Notes: generated by a model from the sequence alone, not told the origin. DNA of 7,575 nt from Pseudomonadota bacterium (GCA_023389535.1 JAEWEH010000194.1:1-7575); one strand, 5' to 3'; shown: positions 1-6,942, counted from the stretch's first letter. Numbers and translations: made by a program.

Positions 1-57
1 CCGCAACCCGGAAAGCCCGACGGAAGTGACGAGCAACGCAAAAAGGACGAGCTTTAG
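1..57 (+). CDS. Possible C-terminal tail of a convergent gene (partial, uncertain)
   Basis: Frame 1 of the plus strand is open from the window edge and encodes 18 very hydrophilic residues ending KDEL before a TAG stop. If real, this gene converges on sixA and the two stop codons overlap within 54-57. Two other plus-strand readings are also possible: frame 3 ends at a TGA at 27-29 after a short basic tail, and frame 2 runs to a TGA at 62-64. The minus strand downstream of sixA reads as a hydrophobic, signal-like peptide but has no ATG or GTG start, and antisense of a hydrophilic tail is expected to look hydrophobic. I cannot assign a function. The gene body lies to the left of the window. Confidence 0.25.
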   Translation, partial: PQPGKPDGSDEQRKKDEL

Positions 58-569
58 TTGCTGATCGTGGCCAGTGTTTCGAAGCGGTCCAGGTAGCCGC
101 TGCCGGCGGTCGCCGACGCCCAGTCAGCGATCGGAAAGTCGATCACTGCCAGGCCAGCCGTGGGGAATTCTTTTTTAAGCCGGGCAAGGGCTTGTGGACG
201 GCCGCTGCCCACCAAGTGGCCGGCAAGCTGTTCAAAGCCGGGGTTGTGCCCTACCAGCAGCAGCACGCGTCTACTGGCATCAGCTTCATGGATGACTTCC
301 AGGATGTCGGCGACGGAGGCTTCATAAATCCGCGCCTCGTCCTGTTCCGGAATGACGGCCATGAAAGCGGGCAGGGCAAGCTGCCAGGTGTCCTGCGTGC
401 GACGCGCGGTGGACACGATGGCCAGGTCGGGCAGCAGGCCCTGTTCGGCCATGTACTTGCCCATGGCTTCGCTTTGCCGGATTCCTCGCGGCGCGAGGGG
501 GCGTTCGTGGTCGGCAACGCCTTCGGGGCGATCTGATTTGGCGTGGCGTAGCAGCAGCAGACGTAGCAT
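54..569 (-). CDS. sixA: SixA-type phosphohistidine phosphatase
   Basis: A 171-residue histidine phosphatase superfamily protein, about the usual SixA size. The N-terminal RHG-type motif LLLLRHAKSD places Arg8 and the phospho-accepting His9 right after the first strand. Arg56 in VSTARRTQDTW and His108 in LVGHNPG complete the phosphate pocket, and Glu83 is a possible proton donor. In E. coli, SixA dephosphorylates phosphohistidine on HPt domains or PTS proteins; the partner here is unknown. An in-frame ATG lies six codons upstream at 587, but it has no Shine-Dalgarno sequence. The ATG at 569 is preceded by AAAAGGAAG six bases away and brings the RHG motif to the normal distance from the N-terminus, so I chose 569. 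The gene lies 49 bases downstream of the MFS gene and is probably co-transcribed with it. It is cytosolic, with no signal peptide. Confidence 0.9.
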   Translation of the reverse strand: MLRLLLLRHAKSDRPEGVADHERPLAPRGIRQSEAMGKYMAEQGLLPDLAIVSTARRTQDTWQLALPAFMAVIPEQDEARIYEASVADILEVIHEADASRRVLLLVGHNPGFEQLAGHLVGSGRPQALARLKKEFPTAGLAVIDFPIADWASATAGSGYLDRFETLATISN

Positions 570-596
570 GGGGCGCTTCCTTTTCATGGCGTGCAG

Positions 597-611
597 GCGA
601 CACGGTGTCGC
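597..611. promoter_or_regulatory. 15-nt palindrome between the MFS gene and sixA
   Basis: GCGACAC, one central base, then GTGTCGC: a perfect 7-bp dyad in the 49-base gap between the MFS stop codon and the chosen sixA start. It could be an operator for a dimeric regulator, or, as RNA, a short hairpin with a 3 to 5 base loop upstream of the sixA ribosome binding site. No T-run follows on the minus strand, so it is not a standard intrinsic terminator. The function is inferred only. Confidence 0.4.
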
Positions 612-618
612 ATCGGCT

Positions 619-1821
619 TCATTCTATCCCGAAGACCAGCCTGCGCATGGCATATAGGCCAAGCAAAGGGCCGGGAAGCAGCAACCAGGTAACATAGGCT
701 CCCAGGGCGGCATACAGGCTGGTGGCCAGGAAGATGGCCACCAGCGTCAATGAGAAGCCAATGCAGTTTTGTATGGCCAAAGCGCTGCCTACGGAATCTT
801 GCGGGCAGGCCTGGGCGGACAGTGAGGAAAACTGCGGTGAATCCGCGACGACGGCGATTCCCCAGATGACCAATACCACAATGGCCAGCATGGCCGGAAT
901 GCCGCCGAGCAAGGGAAAGAGCCCGCACAGCGTCCCCGATACGGCCAGCGCCGTAAACGCCACGCGGGCACTGCCCACGTATGCCACCAGCAGACCGCCC
1001 AGCATGCAGCCCGCAGCGCCAGCGGCGATGATAAGAAAACTGTAGCCCGACACGGCGACCGGCGTTGCGGCGTCCCCCAGCACGCTGTAGAGCAATAAGG
1101 GCGCCATGGTCCAGAAGGCGTAGAGTTCCCACATATGGCCAAAATAGCCGAAAGCCGCGGCACGAAAATCAGGCGCCCGGAAGGCCGCCAAAGCATTGCG
1201 CCAGTTGAAGGCCGGGCGCATATCCTTGCCGACATTCAGATGGGGACCGTCGGACAGCCAATACACGAATACTCCGCCGATTACAGTCAGGGCCGACGCG
1301 GCGTACATGATGGCTTGCCACGGCCAGCTTGCACCCATGGCGCGCAAGCCATGCGGCAGCGCCGTGCCTAAAGTCAGCATGCCGACGAGCAGGGCGAGGG
1401 CAAGGCCACTGTTCTGCCGCGTCCAGGACAGGATGAGCTTCATGCCTATGGGATAGATGCCGGCCAGCGCCATGCCGGTCAGGAAACGAAACACCATGGC
1501 GCTGGCCAGCCCTTGCGCCACCAGTGCGAAGCCGGCATTGGCGGCTGCGCCGGCCAGGCTGGAAACGAAGAAAATTCTGCTGGCAGGATAGCTGTCCGCC
1601 AGGCGCGTTGCGGCCAAGGCCAAGGTGCCGGCGATGAAACCCAGCTGCGTGGCATTGGTCAGCCAGCCGATGTCGCCCGGCGATAAATGCCAGATGGCTT
1701 GCAGGGATTCAGTAATGCCATTGGCGCTGAACCAGAGCGAAGTACAGAACAGCTCTGCAACGATGATGATCAGCACCGGGGCATCCAGGCGCATACGAGT
1801 GCTGGTTGGCGATATGTGCAT
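619..1821 (-). CDS. Major facilitator superfamily (MFS) transporter, substrate unknown
   Basis: A 400-residue inner-membrane protein with about twelve hydrophobic segments, normal for an MFS single-polypeptide secondary transporter. A degenerate loop-2 motif (LADSYPASR, residues 74-82) follows the second helix. A glycine- and proline-rich helix near 111-129 ([19 protein letters not shown]) resembles the helix 4 region of several MFS carriers. Conserved-looking stretches near 225-243 and 324-337 ([10 protein letters not shown]) fall in the second half. Nothing seen identifies the substrate or direction of transport. The start is uncertain: ATG 1821 and the in-frame ATG at 1794 both lack a clear Shine-Dalgarno sequence, and an in-frame TAG upstream limits further extension. 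The protein begins with a short polar tail before helix 1 in either case. It sits downstream of a 146-base gap that may carry its promoter, and sixA follows closely. Confidence 0.85.
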   Translation of the reverse strand: MHISPTSTRMRLDAPVLIIIVAELFCTSLWFSANGITESLQAIWHLSPGDIGWLTNATQLGFIAGTLALAATRLADSYPASRIFFVSSLAGAAANAGFALVAQGLASAMVFRFLTGMALAGIYPIGMKLILSWTRQNSGLALALLVGMLTLGTALPHGLRAMGASWPWQAIMYAASALTVIGGVFVYWLSDGPHLNVGKDMRPAFNWRNALAAFRAPDFRAAAFGYFGHMWELYAFWTMAPLLLYSVLGDAATPVAVSGYSFLIIAAGAAGCMLGGLLVAYVGSARVAFTALAVSGTLCGLFPLLGGIPAMLAIVVLVIWGIAVVADSPQFSSLSAQACPQDSVGSALAIQNCIGFSLTLVAIFLATSLYAALGAYVTWLLLPGPLLGLYAMRRLVFGIE

Positions 1822-1902
1822 TGATGGACAACTATTTGCGTGCTCGTGCGGATGCTCTTTCTGCGCTAACAGGACCTAATGCCTGTTTGACGGCAGATCG
1901 CG

Positions 1903-1953
1903 GCGCCCCTTGTCGATTTTTACAGTATGCCATGCTTGGCGGTGAAGGGGCGC
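1903..1953. repeat. Widely spaced 9-bp inverted repeat upstream of the MFS gene
   Basis: GCGCCCCTT at 1903-1911 and its exact reverse complement AAGGGGCGC at 1945-1953, separated by 33 bases. The arm centres are 42 bases apart, close to four helical turns. There is no T-run beside either arm, so it is a poor intrinsic terminator. The rest of the 1822-1967 gap holds a small nested dyad (GCCA-AGCA-TGGC on the minus strand) and no ORF I would call. Paired half-sites for a regulator are possible but unproven. Confidence 0.4.
1917..1946 (-). promoter_or_regulatory. Weak candidate sigma70-type promoter for the MFS gene
   Basis: On the minus strand, TTCACC (1946-1941) and TAAAAA (1922-1917) are 18 bases apart, each matching four of six consensus positions. 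A transcript would begin near 1910 and carry a leader of about 90 bases before ATG 1821. The elements lie between or touch the arms of the 1903-1953 inverted repeat. The match is weak and could be chance. Confidence 0.2.
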
Positions 1954-1967
1954 GCGGTCGGGTCTCC

Positions 1968-2303
1968 TTAGGCTTCGGCGCCGACGGCGTCCATGACACG
2001 GGCTGAATACACCAGTGCCGCACCGGCGTTCAGCGCGACGGCCACGCCCAGGGCTTCGGAGATTTCTTCCTTGCTGGCGCCTGCGGCCAATGCTTTCTTG
2101 GAATGCACGGCGATGCAGCCGTCGCAGCGGGTCGTGACGGCCACCGCGATAGCGATCAGTTCGCGGGTCTTGGCGTCCAGCCTGTTGGTCTTGCCGCCGG
2201 CGGCGGACAAGGTGCCATAGCCTTTGACGGTATCGGGGCTGAGTTCGGACAATTCGCCGATACGGGTCATCAGTCCAGAGTGGTATTCGTTCCAGTTCAA
2301 CAT
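1968..2303 (-). CDS. Carboxymuconolactone decarboxylase / AhpD-like alkylhydroperoxidase family protein
   Basis: A 111-residue cytosolic protein of the CMD/AhpD fold. The helical core holds RELIAIAVAVTTRCDGCIAV followed by His67. Cys60 and Cys63 form a CxxC, His67 is four residues on, and Glu48 is twelve residues before Cys60. This spacing matches the Glu-Cys-Cys-His relay known in AhpD, where the cysteines reduce peroxides or pass electrons to a peroxiredoxin. True 4-carboxymuconolactone decarboxylases do not need a CxxC, so a redox role is more likely than ring-lactone decarboxylation. The ATG at 2303 has only a weak AGG upstream. The gene follows the catabolic cluster after an 84-base gap with a terminator-like hairpin, so it may be a separate unit. 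The in vivo substrate is not visible. Confidence 0.85.
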   Translation of the reverse strand: MLNWNEYHSGLMTRIGELSELSPDTVKGYGTLSAAGGKTNRLDAKTRELIAIAVAVTTRCDGCIAVHSKKALAAGASKEEISEALGVAVALNAGAALVYSARVMDAVGAEA

Positions 2304-2313
2304 GAGCGTGCCT

Positions 2314-2343
2314 ATTCTAAGGTGTGGGAAAAATCGAAAACAA
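2314..2343 (-). promoter_or_regulatory. Candidate sigma70-type promoter for the AhpD-like gene
   Basis: On the minus strand, TTGTTT (2343-2338) and TAGAAT (2319-2314) are separated by 18 bases. The -10 matches TATAAT at five of six positions; the -35 matches only its TTG. Transcription would start near 2307, leaving a leader of only about four bases before the ATG at 2303. That would give a nearly leaderless message, consistent with the weak ribosome binding site. The T-rich -35 region overlaps the tail of the proposed terminator. Confidence 0.3.
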
Positions 2344-2367
2344 GGTGTACGGCCGGCCGGCGGCCGT
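2329..2367 (-). terminator. Terminator-like hairpin with T-rich tail after the catabolic operon
   Basis: On the minus strand, ACGGCCG, a five-base loop and CGGCCGT (2367-2349) form a perfect 7-bp GC-rich stem 21 bases after the stop codon of the preceding enoyl-CoA hydratase gene. A broken T-rich stretch with runs of four and five T follows at 2343-2329. The T-run begins several bases after the stem rather than at its base, so termination may be inefficient. Its placement between the catabolic cluster and the AhpD-like gene supports the call. Confidence 0.45.
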
Positions 2368-2387
2368 GCCGCGGTAGATGTTTGCGC

Positions 2388-3170
2388 CTACTGTCCGGTA
2401 TAGACGGGCGCGCGCTTCTCGGCGAACGCCGAATAGCCCTCCTGCGCGTCGCGGGTGCGTACCAGATGAATGAATGTGTCCAGTTCCAGCTGATGCCCGT
2501 TCTGCGGGTCCATGATGCCTGTGCGGACCAGCTGCTTGATGGCCTTGATGGCCAGGGGCCCGCGCGACGCGATCTTGGCCGCCAGCGCAAGTGCCGAGTC
2601 CTTGAGCTCCGGCTGATCCACGATGCGGTTGACCAGTCCTATCCGGAAGGCCGTCTCGGCGTCTATGGGGTCGCCGGTCAGCAGCATTTCCATGGCCATG
2701 CTCATGGGAATGGCGCGGGGCAAGCGCTGGGTACCGCCGGCCCCCGGCGCGATGGCCCACAAAGCTTCGGCCAGGCTGAATGTGGCGTTGGGCGAGCATA
2801 TGCGGATATCGCAGGCCAGAGCCATTTCCAGCCCACCGGCCAGGCAGTGGCCGTTTACGGCGGCGATGACCGGTTTTTCCAGGATGCGCCCCCGTGCCAG
2901 GCCTCCGCCGAAGGCCCAGTCGAGATCCTTTTCGCCCCCCAGGACTTTATTGCGAAAGCCCGGCAGCATGGTCTTGAGGTCGGCGCCCGCCGAAAACGCT
3001 TTCGCGCCCGAGCCCGTGAGTACCGCGGCCAGCAGGTCGTCGCGGTCTTCGAACATCTGCCAGGCGTCGGACAGCTCCTCGTCGGTGGAGGGATCCAGGG
3101 AATTCATGGCCTGGGGACGGTCTATGGTCACCAGCAGTACTTTATCGATGACTTCAGTCAGTATGCTCAC
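2388..3170 (-). CDS. Enoyl-CoA hydratase/isomerase (crotonase fold, two catalytic Glu)
   Basis: A 260-residue crotonase-superfamily protein, the typical length. The first oxyanion-hole stretch is AFSAGADLK (58-66) and the second is GHCLAGGLEMALACDIRI (107-124). Glu115 aligns with Glu144 and Glu135 with Glu164 of rat mitochondrial enoyl-CoA hydratase, and APGAGGTQRL follows at 141-150, so syn-hydration of a 2-enoyl-CoA is chemically plausible. The longest open frame begins at an ATG at 3269, inside the ligase gene. The better start is GTG 3170, preceded by AGGAG (3185-3181) at ten bases and giving the family's usual N-terminus (SILTEVIDKVLLVTIDRP). It lies 58 bases downstream of the ligase and is the last gene of the cluster before the terminator-like hairpin. 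The acyl chain it acts on is unknown. Confidence 0.88.
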   Translation of the reverse strand: MSILTEVIDKVLLVTIDRPQAMNSLDPSTDEELSDAWQMFEDRDDLLAAVLTGSGAKAFSAGADLKTMLPGFRNKVLGGEKDLDWAFGGGLARGRILEKPVIAAVNGHCLAGGLEMALACDIRICSPNATFSLAEALWAIAPGAGGTQRLPRAIPMSMAMEMLLTGDPIDAETAFRIGLVNRIVDQPELKDSALALAAKIASRGPLAIKAIKQLVRTGIMDPQNGHQLELDTFIHLVRTRDAQEGYSAFAEKRAPVYTGQ

Positions 3171-3228
3171 TTTGATTAATCTCCTGACATGTTGTGAATC
3201 TATGCCTTTGCGTGGCAGCCATAAGCTT

Positions 3229-4830
3229 TCACGCGGTGGCTCGTAGCGGCGTCTCGAATGTGCCGCCAACCTGGGCCTTCAATAACACCTTGTCGACCTT
3301 GCCTACGGGCAGCAGGGGCAATTCGGGCCGGATTTCGATGTGTTTGGGGCGCTTGTAATCGGACAGGCAGCTTCGGCACCAATCCTTCAGCAGTTCCGCA
3401 TCTTGCTCTGCGCCTGCCTTCAAGCTGACGACTGCGTATCCCACTTCTCCGAACAGAGGGTGGGGCACGCCGATGACGGCGGCTTGCAGCACCGATGGGT
3501 GGGCCTCCAACGCCAGTTCGATTTCCCTGGGGTAGACATTGAACCCGCCGGACTTGAACATATCTGTGTTGCGGCCGATGAAACGCAAGTTGCCGCCGGC
3601 CATGACTTCAGCCAGGTCTCCGGTCTTGAACCAGCCATCTTGCGTAAAAGCGGCCTTATTGGCCTCGGGCCGGTTGATATAGCCTGTTGTGCAAGATTCG
3701 GGCCGGACTTGTATTTCGCCGATCTCGCCTTCCAGGCACAGGTGGCCGTCTGGCCGAATCACGCGGACCTCGCCTTCGGGCATGGGGCGTCCGATGGTGA
3801 CGGACAGCACCTCCAGGCTGGTGCCCGGCGCTGCATACGTAACGGATCCGCAAGTCTCGGTCATGCCGTAAGAGGTTCCGATCTGCCCCGGCATGGGCGC
3901 GAGTATGCGCAGCAGCTCCATGGGCATTTGTGCGCCCGAAAAAATGTGCCACTCGATGGAGCCGAACTTGGCGGGATCGAATTTGGGTGATTCCAGCACC
4001 ATCTTGTACATGGTGGGAAAAAACTCCAGCACATTGACGGCATGCTGGTGAACCAGATCCGGTACTTCGTCCGCTTCGAATTTTTCGCGGAAATGGATGG
4101 TCCCGCCACCGACGATGCCGTAGGAAGATACCCAATGCATGCTGCCAATGTGGTTCATGGGGTAGGGGTTGTATAGCCGCGGATAGTCGGACACCGGCCA
4201 TTGCACCAATTGATTAAGGCTGCGGCGCACCATGGCGCCGTTGGTCAGCATGGCCCCCTTGGGCTTGCCCGTGGAGCCGGAGGTGTACACCAGCATGGCG
4301 GGATAATCCGCGCGCGGGCCTGCGGCAAGAATGTCTTCGTAGCGCTCTCCCCTGGCGCGTACGTCGGAAAGCGCTTGGCGCAGCGGCTGCGCGATCGAGC
4401 TATCGTCGTCCAGACAGAACATGCCCTCCAGATATGCGCAATCGTGCCGCAAGGCATCGGCGTAGCCCAGAAAGTCCTGTTCGCGAAAGCTTGCAATAAA
4501 GAACAGGAACCGGGGCTGGGCGTCGTCCATCACGTACCGGACTTCGGGCAGCGTATAGCGCGGATTCAGCCCCAGCCACGTGGCGCCGACGGCGTTCATG
4601 GCAAGGAAGAGCAAGTAGGAGTCCGCCCTGGGTGTGGTCAGGACGGCGATGCGATCTCCCGGCTGCACTCCCAGGTCAAGCAGATAGCTGGCCAGCAGGC
4701 GCACACGCTCGGCCAGGCCGCGGTAGGTGTACTGCACATGCTCGGAAGCAAGGGCAAGCCGACTGGGGTGTTTGCGCGCCGTGTCGCCGGCAAACTCGGC
4801 CAGGCTGGTAAAGGCGGGAACGGGTGTCAT
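3229..4830 (-). CDS. AMP-forming acyl-CoA synthetase (CoA ligase)
   Basis: A 533-residue class I adenylate-forming enzyme, predicted to activate a carboxylic acid with ATP to an acyl-AMP and then to acyl-CoA. The expected motifs appear in order: P-loop YTSGSTGKPKG (182-192), SYGMTE (320-325), FKTGDL (401-406), the hinge region GRNTDMFKSGGFNVYPREIE (419-438), and the C-terminal PVGKVDK with Lys511 as the adenylation lysine. All look intact. The overall style resembles medium/long-chain fatty acyl or carnitine/crotonobetaine-type ligases (CaiC, FadD relatives), but I cannot read substrate choice from sequence. ATG 4830 lies nine bases after the upstream crotonase stop codon. The ribosome binding site AAGGAAG overlaps that stop, suggesting coupled translation. 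It is probably cytosolic. Its position after TRAP permeases suggests the imported acid is its substrate. Confidence 0.93.
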   Translation of the reverse strand: MTPVPAFTSLAEFAGDTARKHPSRLALASEHVQYTYRGLAERVRLLASYLLDLGVQPGDRIAVLTTPRADSYLLFLAMNAVGATWLGLNPRYTLPEVRYVMDDAQPRFLFFIASFREQDFLGYADALRHDCAYLEGMFCLDDDSSIAQPLRQALSDVRARGERYEDILAAGPRADYPAMLVYTSGSTGKPKGAMLTNGAMVRRSLNQLVQWPVSDYPRLYNPYPMNHIGSMHWVSSYGIVGGGTIHFREKFEADEVPDLVHQHAVNVLEFFPTMYKMVLESPKFDPAKFGSIEWHIFSGAQMPMELLRILAPMPGQIGTSYGMTETCGSVTYAAPGTSLEVLSVTIGRPMPEGEVRVIRPDGHLCLEGEIGEIQVRPESCTTGYINRPEANKAAFTQDGWFKTGDLAEVMAGGNLRFIGRNTDMFKSGGFNVYPREIELALEAHPSVLQAAVIGVPHPLFGEVGYAVVSLKAGAEQDAELLKDWCRSCLSDYKRPKHIEIRPELPLLPVGKVDKVLLKAQVGGTFETPLRATA

Positions 4831-4839
4831 GGGACTTCC

Positions 4840-5592
4840 TTATTGCTGGCTTTTTTCCCGGCTCCAGTCACTGAAGCAGAGCAGGACTTGCTCCATGTCG
4901 CCATGGCTGGATATCTGGGTCAGTGCGCCGGCGACGGCATTGATGGCGCGCTTGCTTACCGCCAACGCCATGCTGGGCATGGCATCAAGGGCTTGGGCGA
5001 GTTCCATGGCCTTGCCTTCGGTAGCCCCGTCGTCAGTCACCTCGTCCACCAGACCCCACTCGAGTGCTTGCGGCGCCTGTATGCGCTGCGCGAGCAGTAT
5101 CATGCGCCGCGCTCGGGCGACGCCGACCAGGCTGATCAGCCTGGGCACGGTATTCCAGCCATAGTTGGCGCCGATCTCCACTTCCGGCACCCACAGAAAG
5201 GCGCTACGGCCGATGACGCGGAAATCGCAGGCCAGGGCCAGACCGAGTCCGCCGCCGATGGCGTAGCGCTCGACGGCAGCGACGGTGGCTTGTGGCAGCT
5301 GTTCCCATGCCCGCGCCGTATCGGCGCCCAGCAGGGCGTAATGGCGCTTGTCCGCGAGGGTCAGTGAGGGATCGAATTGCAACGGGTCGTTCAGGTCCGC
5401 GCCGGCCGAAAAGCTTTTCGGCGTGCCGCAAAGCAGGACCACTTTCACATCGCGGCGCTTGCCGAGCTCGCGCGCGGCATCATTCAAGTGCTCGATCAGC
5501 GCAACGTTAAGGGCATTGCGCTTGTCCTCGCGGTTCATGCGTACGCGGGCGATCGCGCCTTCATATTCAATGCTTACCAATGGACTGGACAT
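4840..5592 (-). CDS. Crotonase-fold enoyl-CoA hydratase/isomerase family protein with a single catalytic Glu
   Basis: A 250-residue crotonase-superfamily protein. The first oxyanion-hole stretch is SFSAGADL (60-67) and the second is AIGGGLGLALACDFRV (111-126). The position equivalent to Glu144 of rat enoyl-CoA hydratase is Gly117, while Glu137 in WVPEVEIG appears to keep the Glu164 equivalent. The usual GAGGTQRL stretch is replaced by NYGWNTVPRL. Single-Glu crotonases are often isomerases or other CoA-thioester enzymes rather than classic hydratases, so the reaction is open. The start at ATG 5592 has GGAG five bases upstream. A 63-base gap separates it from dctM, and the ligase follows nine bases later, so it belongs to the TRAP/CoA cluster. 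No signal peptide is seen; it should be cytosolic. Confidence 0.88.
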   Translation of the reverse strand: MSSPLVSIEYEGAIARVRMNREDKRNALNVALIEHLNDAARELGKRRDVKVVLLCGTPKSFSAGADLNDPLQFDPSLTLADKRHYALLGADTARAWEQLPQATVAAVERYAIGGGLGLALACDFRVIGRSAFLWVPEVEIGANYGWNTVPRLISLVGVARARRMILLAQRIQAPQALEWGLVDEVTDDGATEGKAMELAQALDAMPSMALAVSKRAINAVAGALTQISSHGDMEQVLLCFSDWSREKSQQ

Positions 5593-5655
5593 GCATACTC
5601 CGAAAAAGGTTCAGATGGAAAATGGTCTGGCGGCCTGGGCCTTCTTGTGTGTGTG

Positions 5656-6942
5656 TCAGCTCATGAGATTGGGCAGCCACATGATGATGCCGGGGAACAC
5701 GCATAGCAGGGCAATGACCAGCAAGTGCGCATAGAAATGGGGCGCGACACCGCGGAACACGTCCACGACGGCGATGTTGGTGTACTTGGACACCACGAAG
5801 ACATTCAGCCCGACCGGTGGCGTAATCATGCCGACTTCCGCGGTAATGATGACGACGATGCCGAACCAGATGGGGTCGTAGCCCAGGGCCACGACGATGG
5901 GCAGCACCACGGGAACGGTCAGGATCAGTGTGGAAATCAGATCCAGCAGACAACCCAATGCCAGGTAGATCAAAACGATGCTCAGCAGTATCACCCAGGA
6001 TGGCCAGCCAGAATCGCCCACCATCTGGATCAGGGACTGCGTGGTTTGGGTAAGCGTCAGAAAGTAGCTGAAGATCTGGGCGCAGATCAGCACGAGGGCG
6101 ATCATCGCCGTGGTGCGGGCGGTGGATACGGCCGCTTGGTAAAAATTGCGCCACGTCAGCCGTCGCAAGACCATGGCATACACCATGGAGCTGAACGCGC
6201 CCAGTACCGACGCTTCCACCGGCGTCGCCAAACCTATATAGATCGAGCCCGTGACAAAGCCGAAGATCAGGGCGAAGGGGCCGATGACTTTGAGCGATGC
6301 AATTTTTTCGGGCCAGCTGTACTTTTGGCGGTTGGGCGCCAGCCTGGGTTCCCTGTACACCAGGAACATGACCGTCAACGCAATCGCGGCAGTGACCACC
6401 AGACCGGGAATGACCCCGGCGATCAGCAGCTTGGCGATGCTGGCGCCGCTCAACAAGCCATAAAAGACAATGGCGATGCTGGGGGGAATCAGCATGGCCA
6501 GCGTGCCGGAGATGGCGACGACCCCGCTGGCGAACTTGCGTTCATAGCCTTGCTGCATCATGGCCGGGATGCTGGTCGACGACAGGGTGGCGGCCGAGGC
6601 GGTGCTGGATCCCGAGATGGCGCCAAAGGCCGCTCCGGTTATCGCCGTGGCGATGGCCAGCCCGCCCTTGGTGCGGCCCAGCCACACGGCGGCTGCGCCG
6701 AAAAGATTATCGGCGATGCCGCTGATGGTCAGCAGTTGCGCCATCAGGATGAACATGGGAATGGTGATGAACTCGAAGCTGTCCAGGGCCGAAAGCGGGG
6801 CGGATTCCAGTATCCCGTACACCAGCGTCGGCCCGCCGACCAGCAATAGTCCGACCGCCCCTGAAACGGCAAGCGTGAATGCGACGGGTATGCCCAGGGC
6901 GAGCAGGATGAATAGCAGCGCAAGTGTGGTGGCGACAATCAT
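5656..6942 (-). CDS. dctM: TRAP transporter large permease subunit (DctM family)
   Basis: A 428-residue integral membrane protein, the normal length for the ~12-TM DctM subunit that forms the ion-coupled translocation path of tripartite ATP-independent periplasmic transporters. Family landmarks are present: a glycine/serine-rich hairpin GAISGSSTASAATL (107-120) leading to SIPAM, LIPPSIAIVFYG (151-162), ATPVEASVLGAF (239-250), CLLDLISTLILTVPVVLP (331-348) and EVGMITPPVGLNVFVV (369-384). The first and last landmarks mark the two pseudo-repeated halves. ATG 6942 begins nine bases after the dctQ stop codon, and its ribosome binding site TAAGGA overlaps that stop, so the two permeases are probably translated together. 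Uptake of an organic acid, usually sodium-driven in this family, is expected; the substrate would be set by the DctP protein, which is outside the window. Confidence 0.95.
   Translation of the reverse strand: MIVATTLALLFILLALGIPVAFTLAVSGAVGLLLVGGPTLVYGILESAPLSALDSFEFITIPMFILMAQLLTISGIADNLFGAAAVWLGRTKGGLAIATAITGAAFGAISGSSTASAATLSSTSIPAMMQQGYERKFASGVVAISGTLAMLIPPSIAIVFYGLLSGASIAKLLIAGVIPGLVVTAAIALTVMFLVYREPRLAPNRQKYSWPEKIASLKVIGPFALIFGFVTGSIYIGLATPVEASVLGAFSSMVYAMVLRRLTWRNFYQAAVSTARTTAMIALVLICAQIFSYFLTLTQTTQSLIQMVGDSGWPSWVILLSIVLIYLALGCLLDLISTLILTVPVVLPIVVALGYDPIWFGIVVIITAEVGMITPPVGLNVFVVSKYTNIAVVDVFRGVAPHFYAHLLVIALLCVFPGIIMWLPNLMS

Noticed and set aside
43..54. KDEL at the end of the possible plus-strand tail
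   Set aside because: This is an endoplasmic reticulum retrieval signal only in eukaryotes; in this bacterial setting it is coincidence.
2103..3179. Long plus-strand open frame (358 codons) opposite the AhpD-like and enoyl-CoA hydratase genes
   Set aside because: It is antisense to two well-supported genes, has no recognisable domain, and is rich in Gly, Gln, Arg and His as expected for a GC-rich shadow frame.
3171..3228. Short ATG-started frame in the gap between the ligase and enoyl-CoA hydratase genes
   Set aside because: It is about 22 codons, has no ribosome binding site and runs into the hydratase start; the gap holds only the hydratase ribosome binding site.
4201..5367. Long plus-strand open frame (388 codons) opposite the ligase and single-Glu crotonase
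   Set aside because: It crosses the boundary of two real minus-strand genes and shows no family motif; it is an antisense shadow.
5647..5656. (GT)5 dinucleotide run at the dctM stop codon
   Set aside because: Five units are too few to support phase variation, and most of the run lies outside coding sequence; no functional claim is warranted.
5725..6849. Plus-strand open frame (374 codons) rich in Asp, Gln, Gly and His opposite dctM
   Set aside because: A strongly hydrophilic frame is the expected complement of a membrane-protein gene; no domain is visible.
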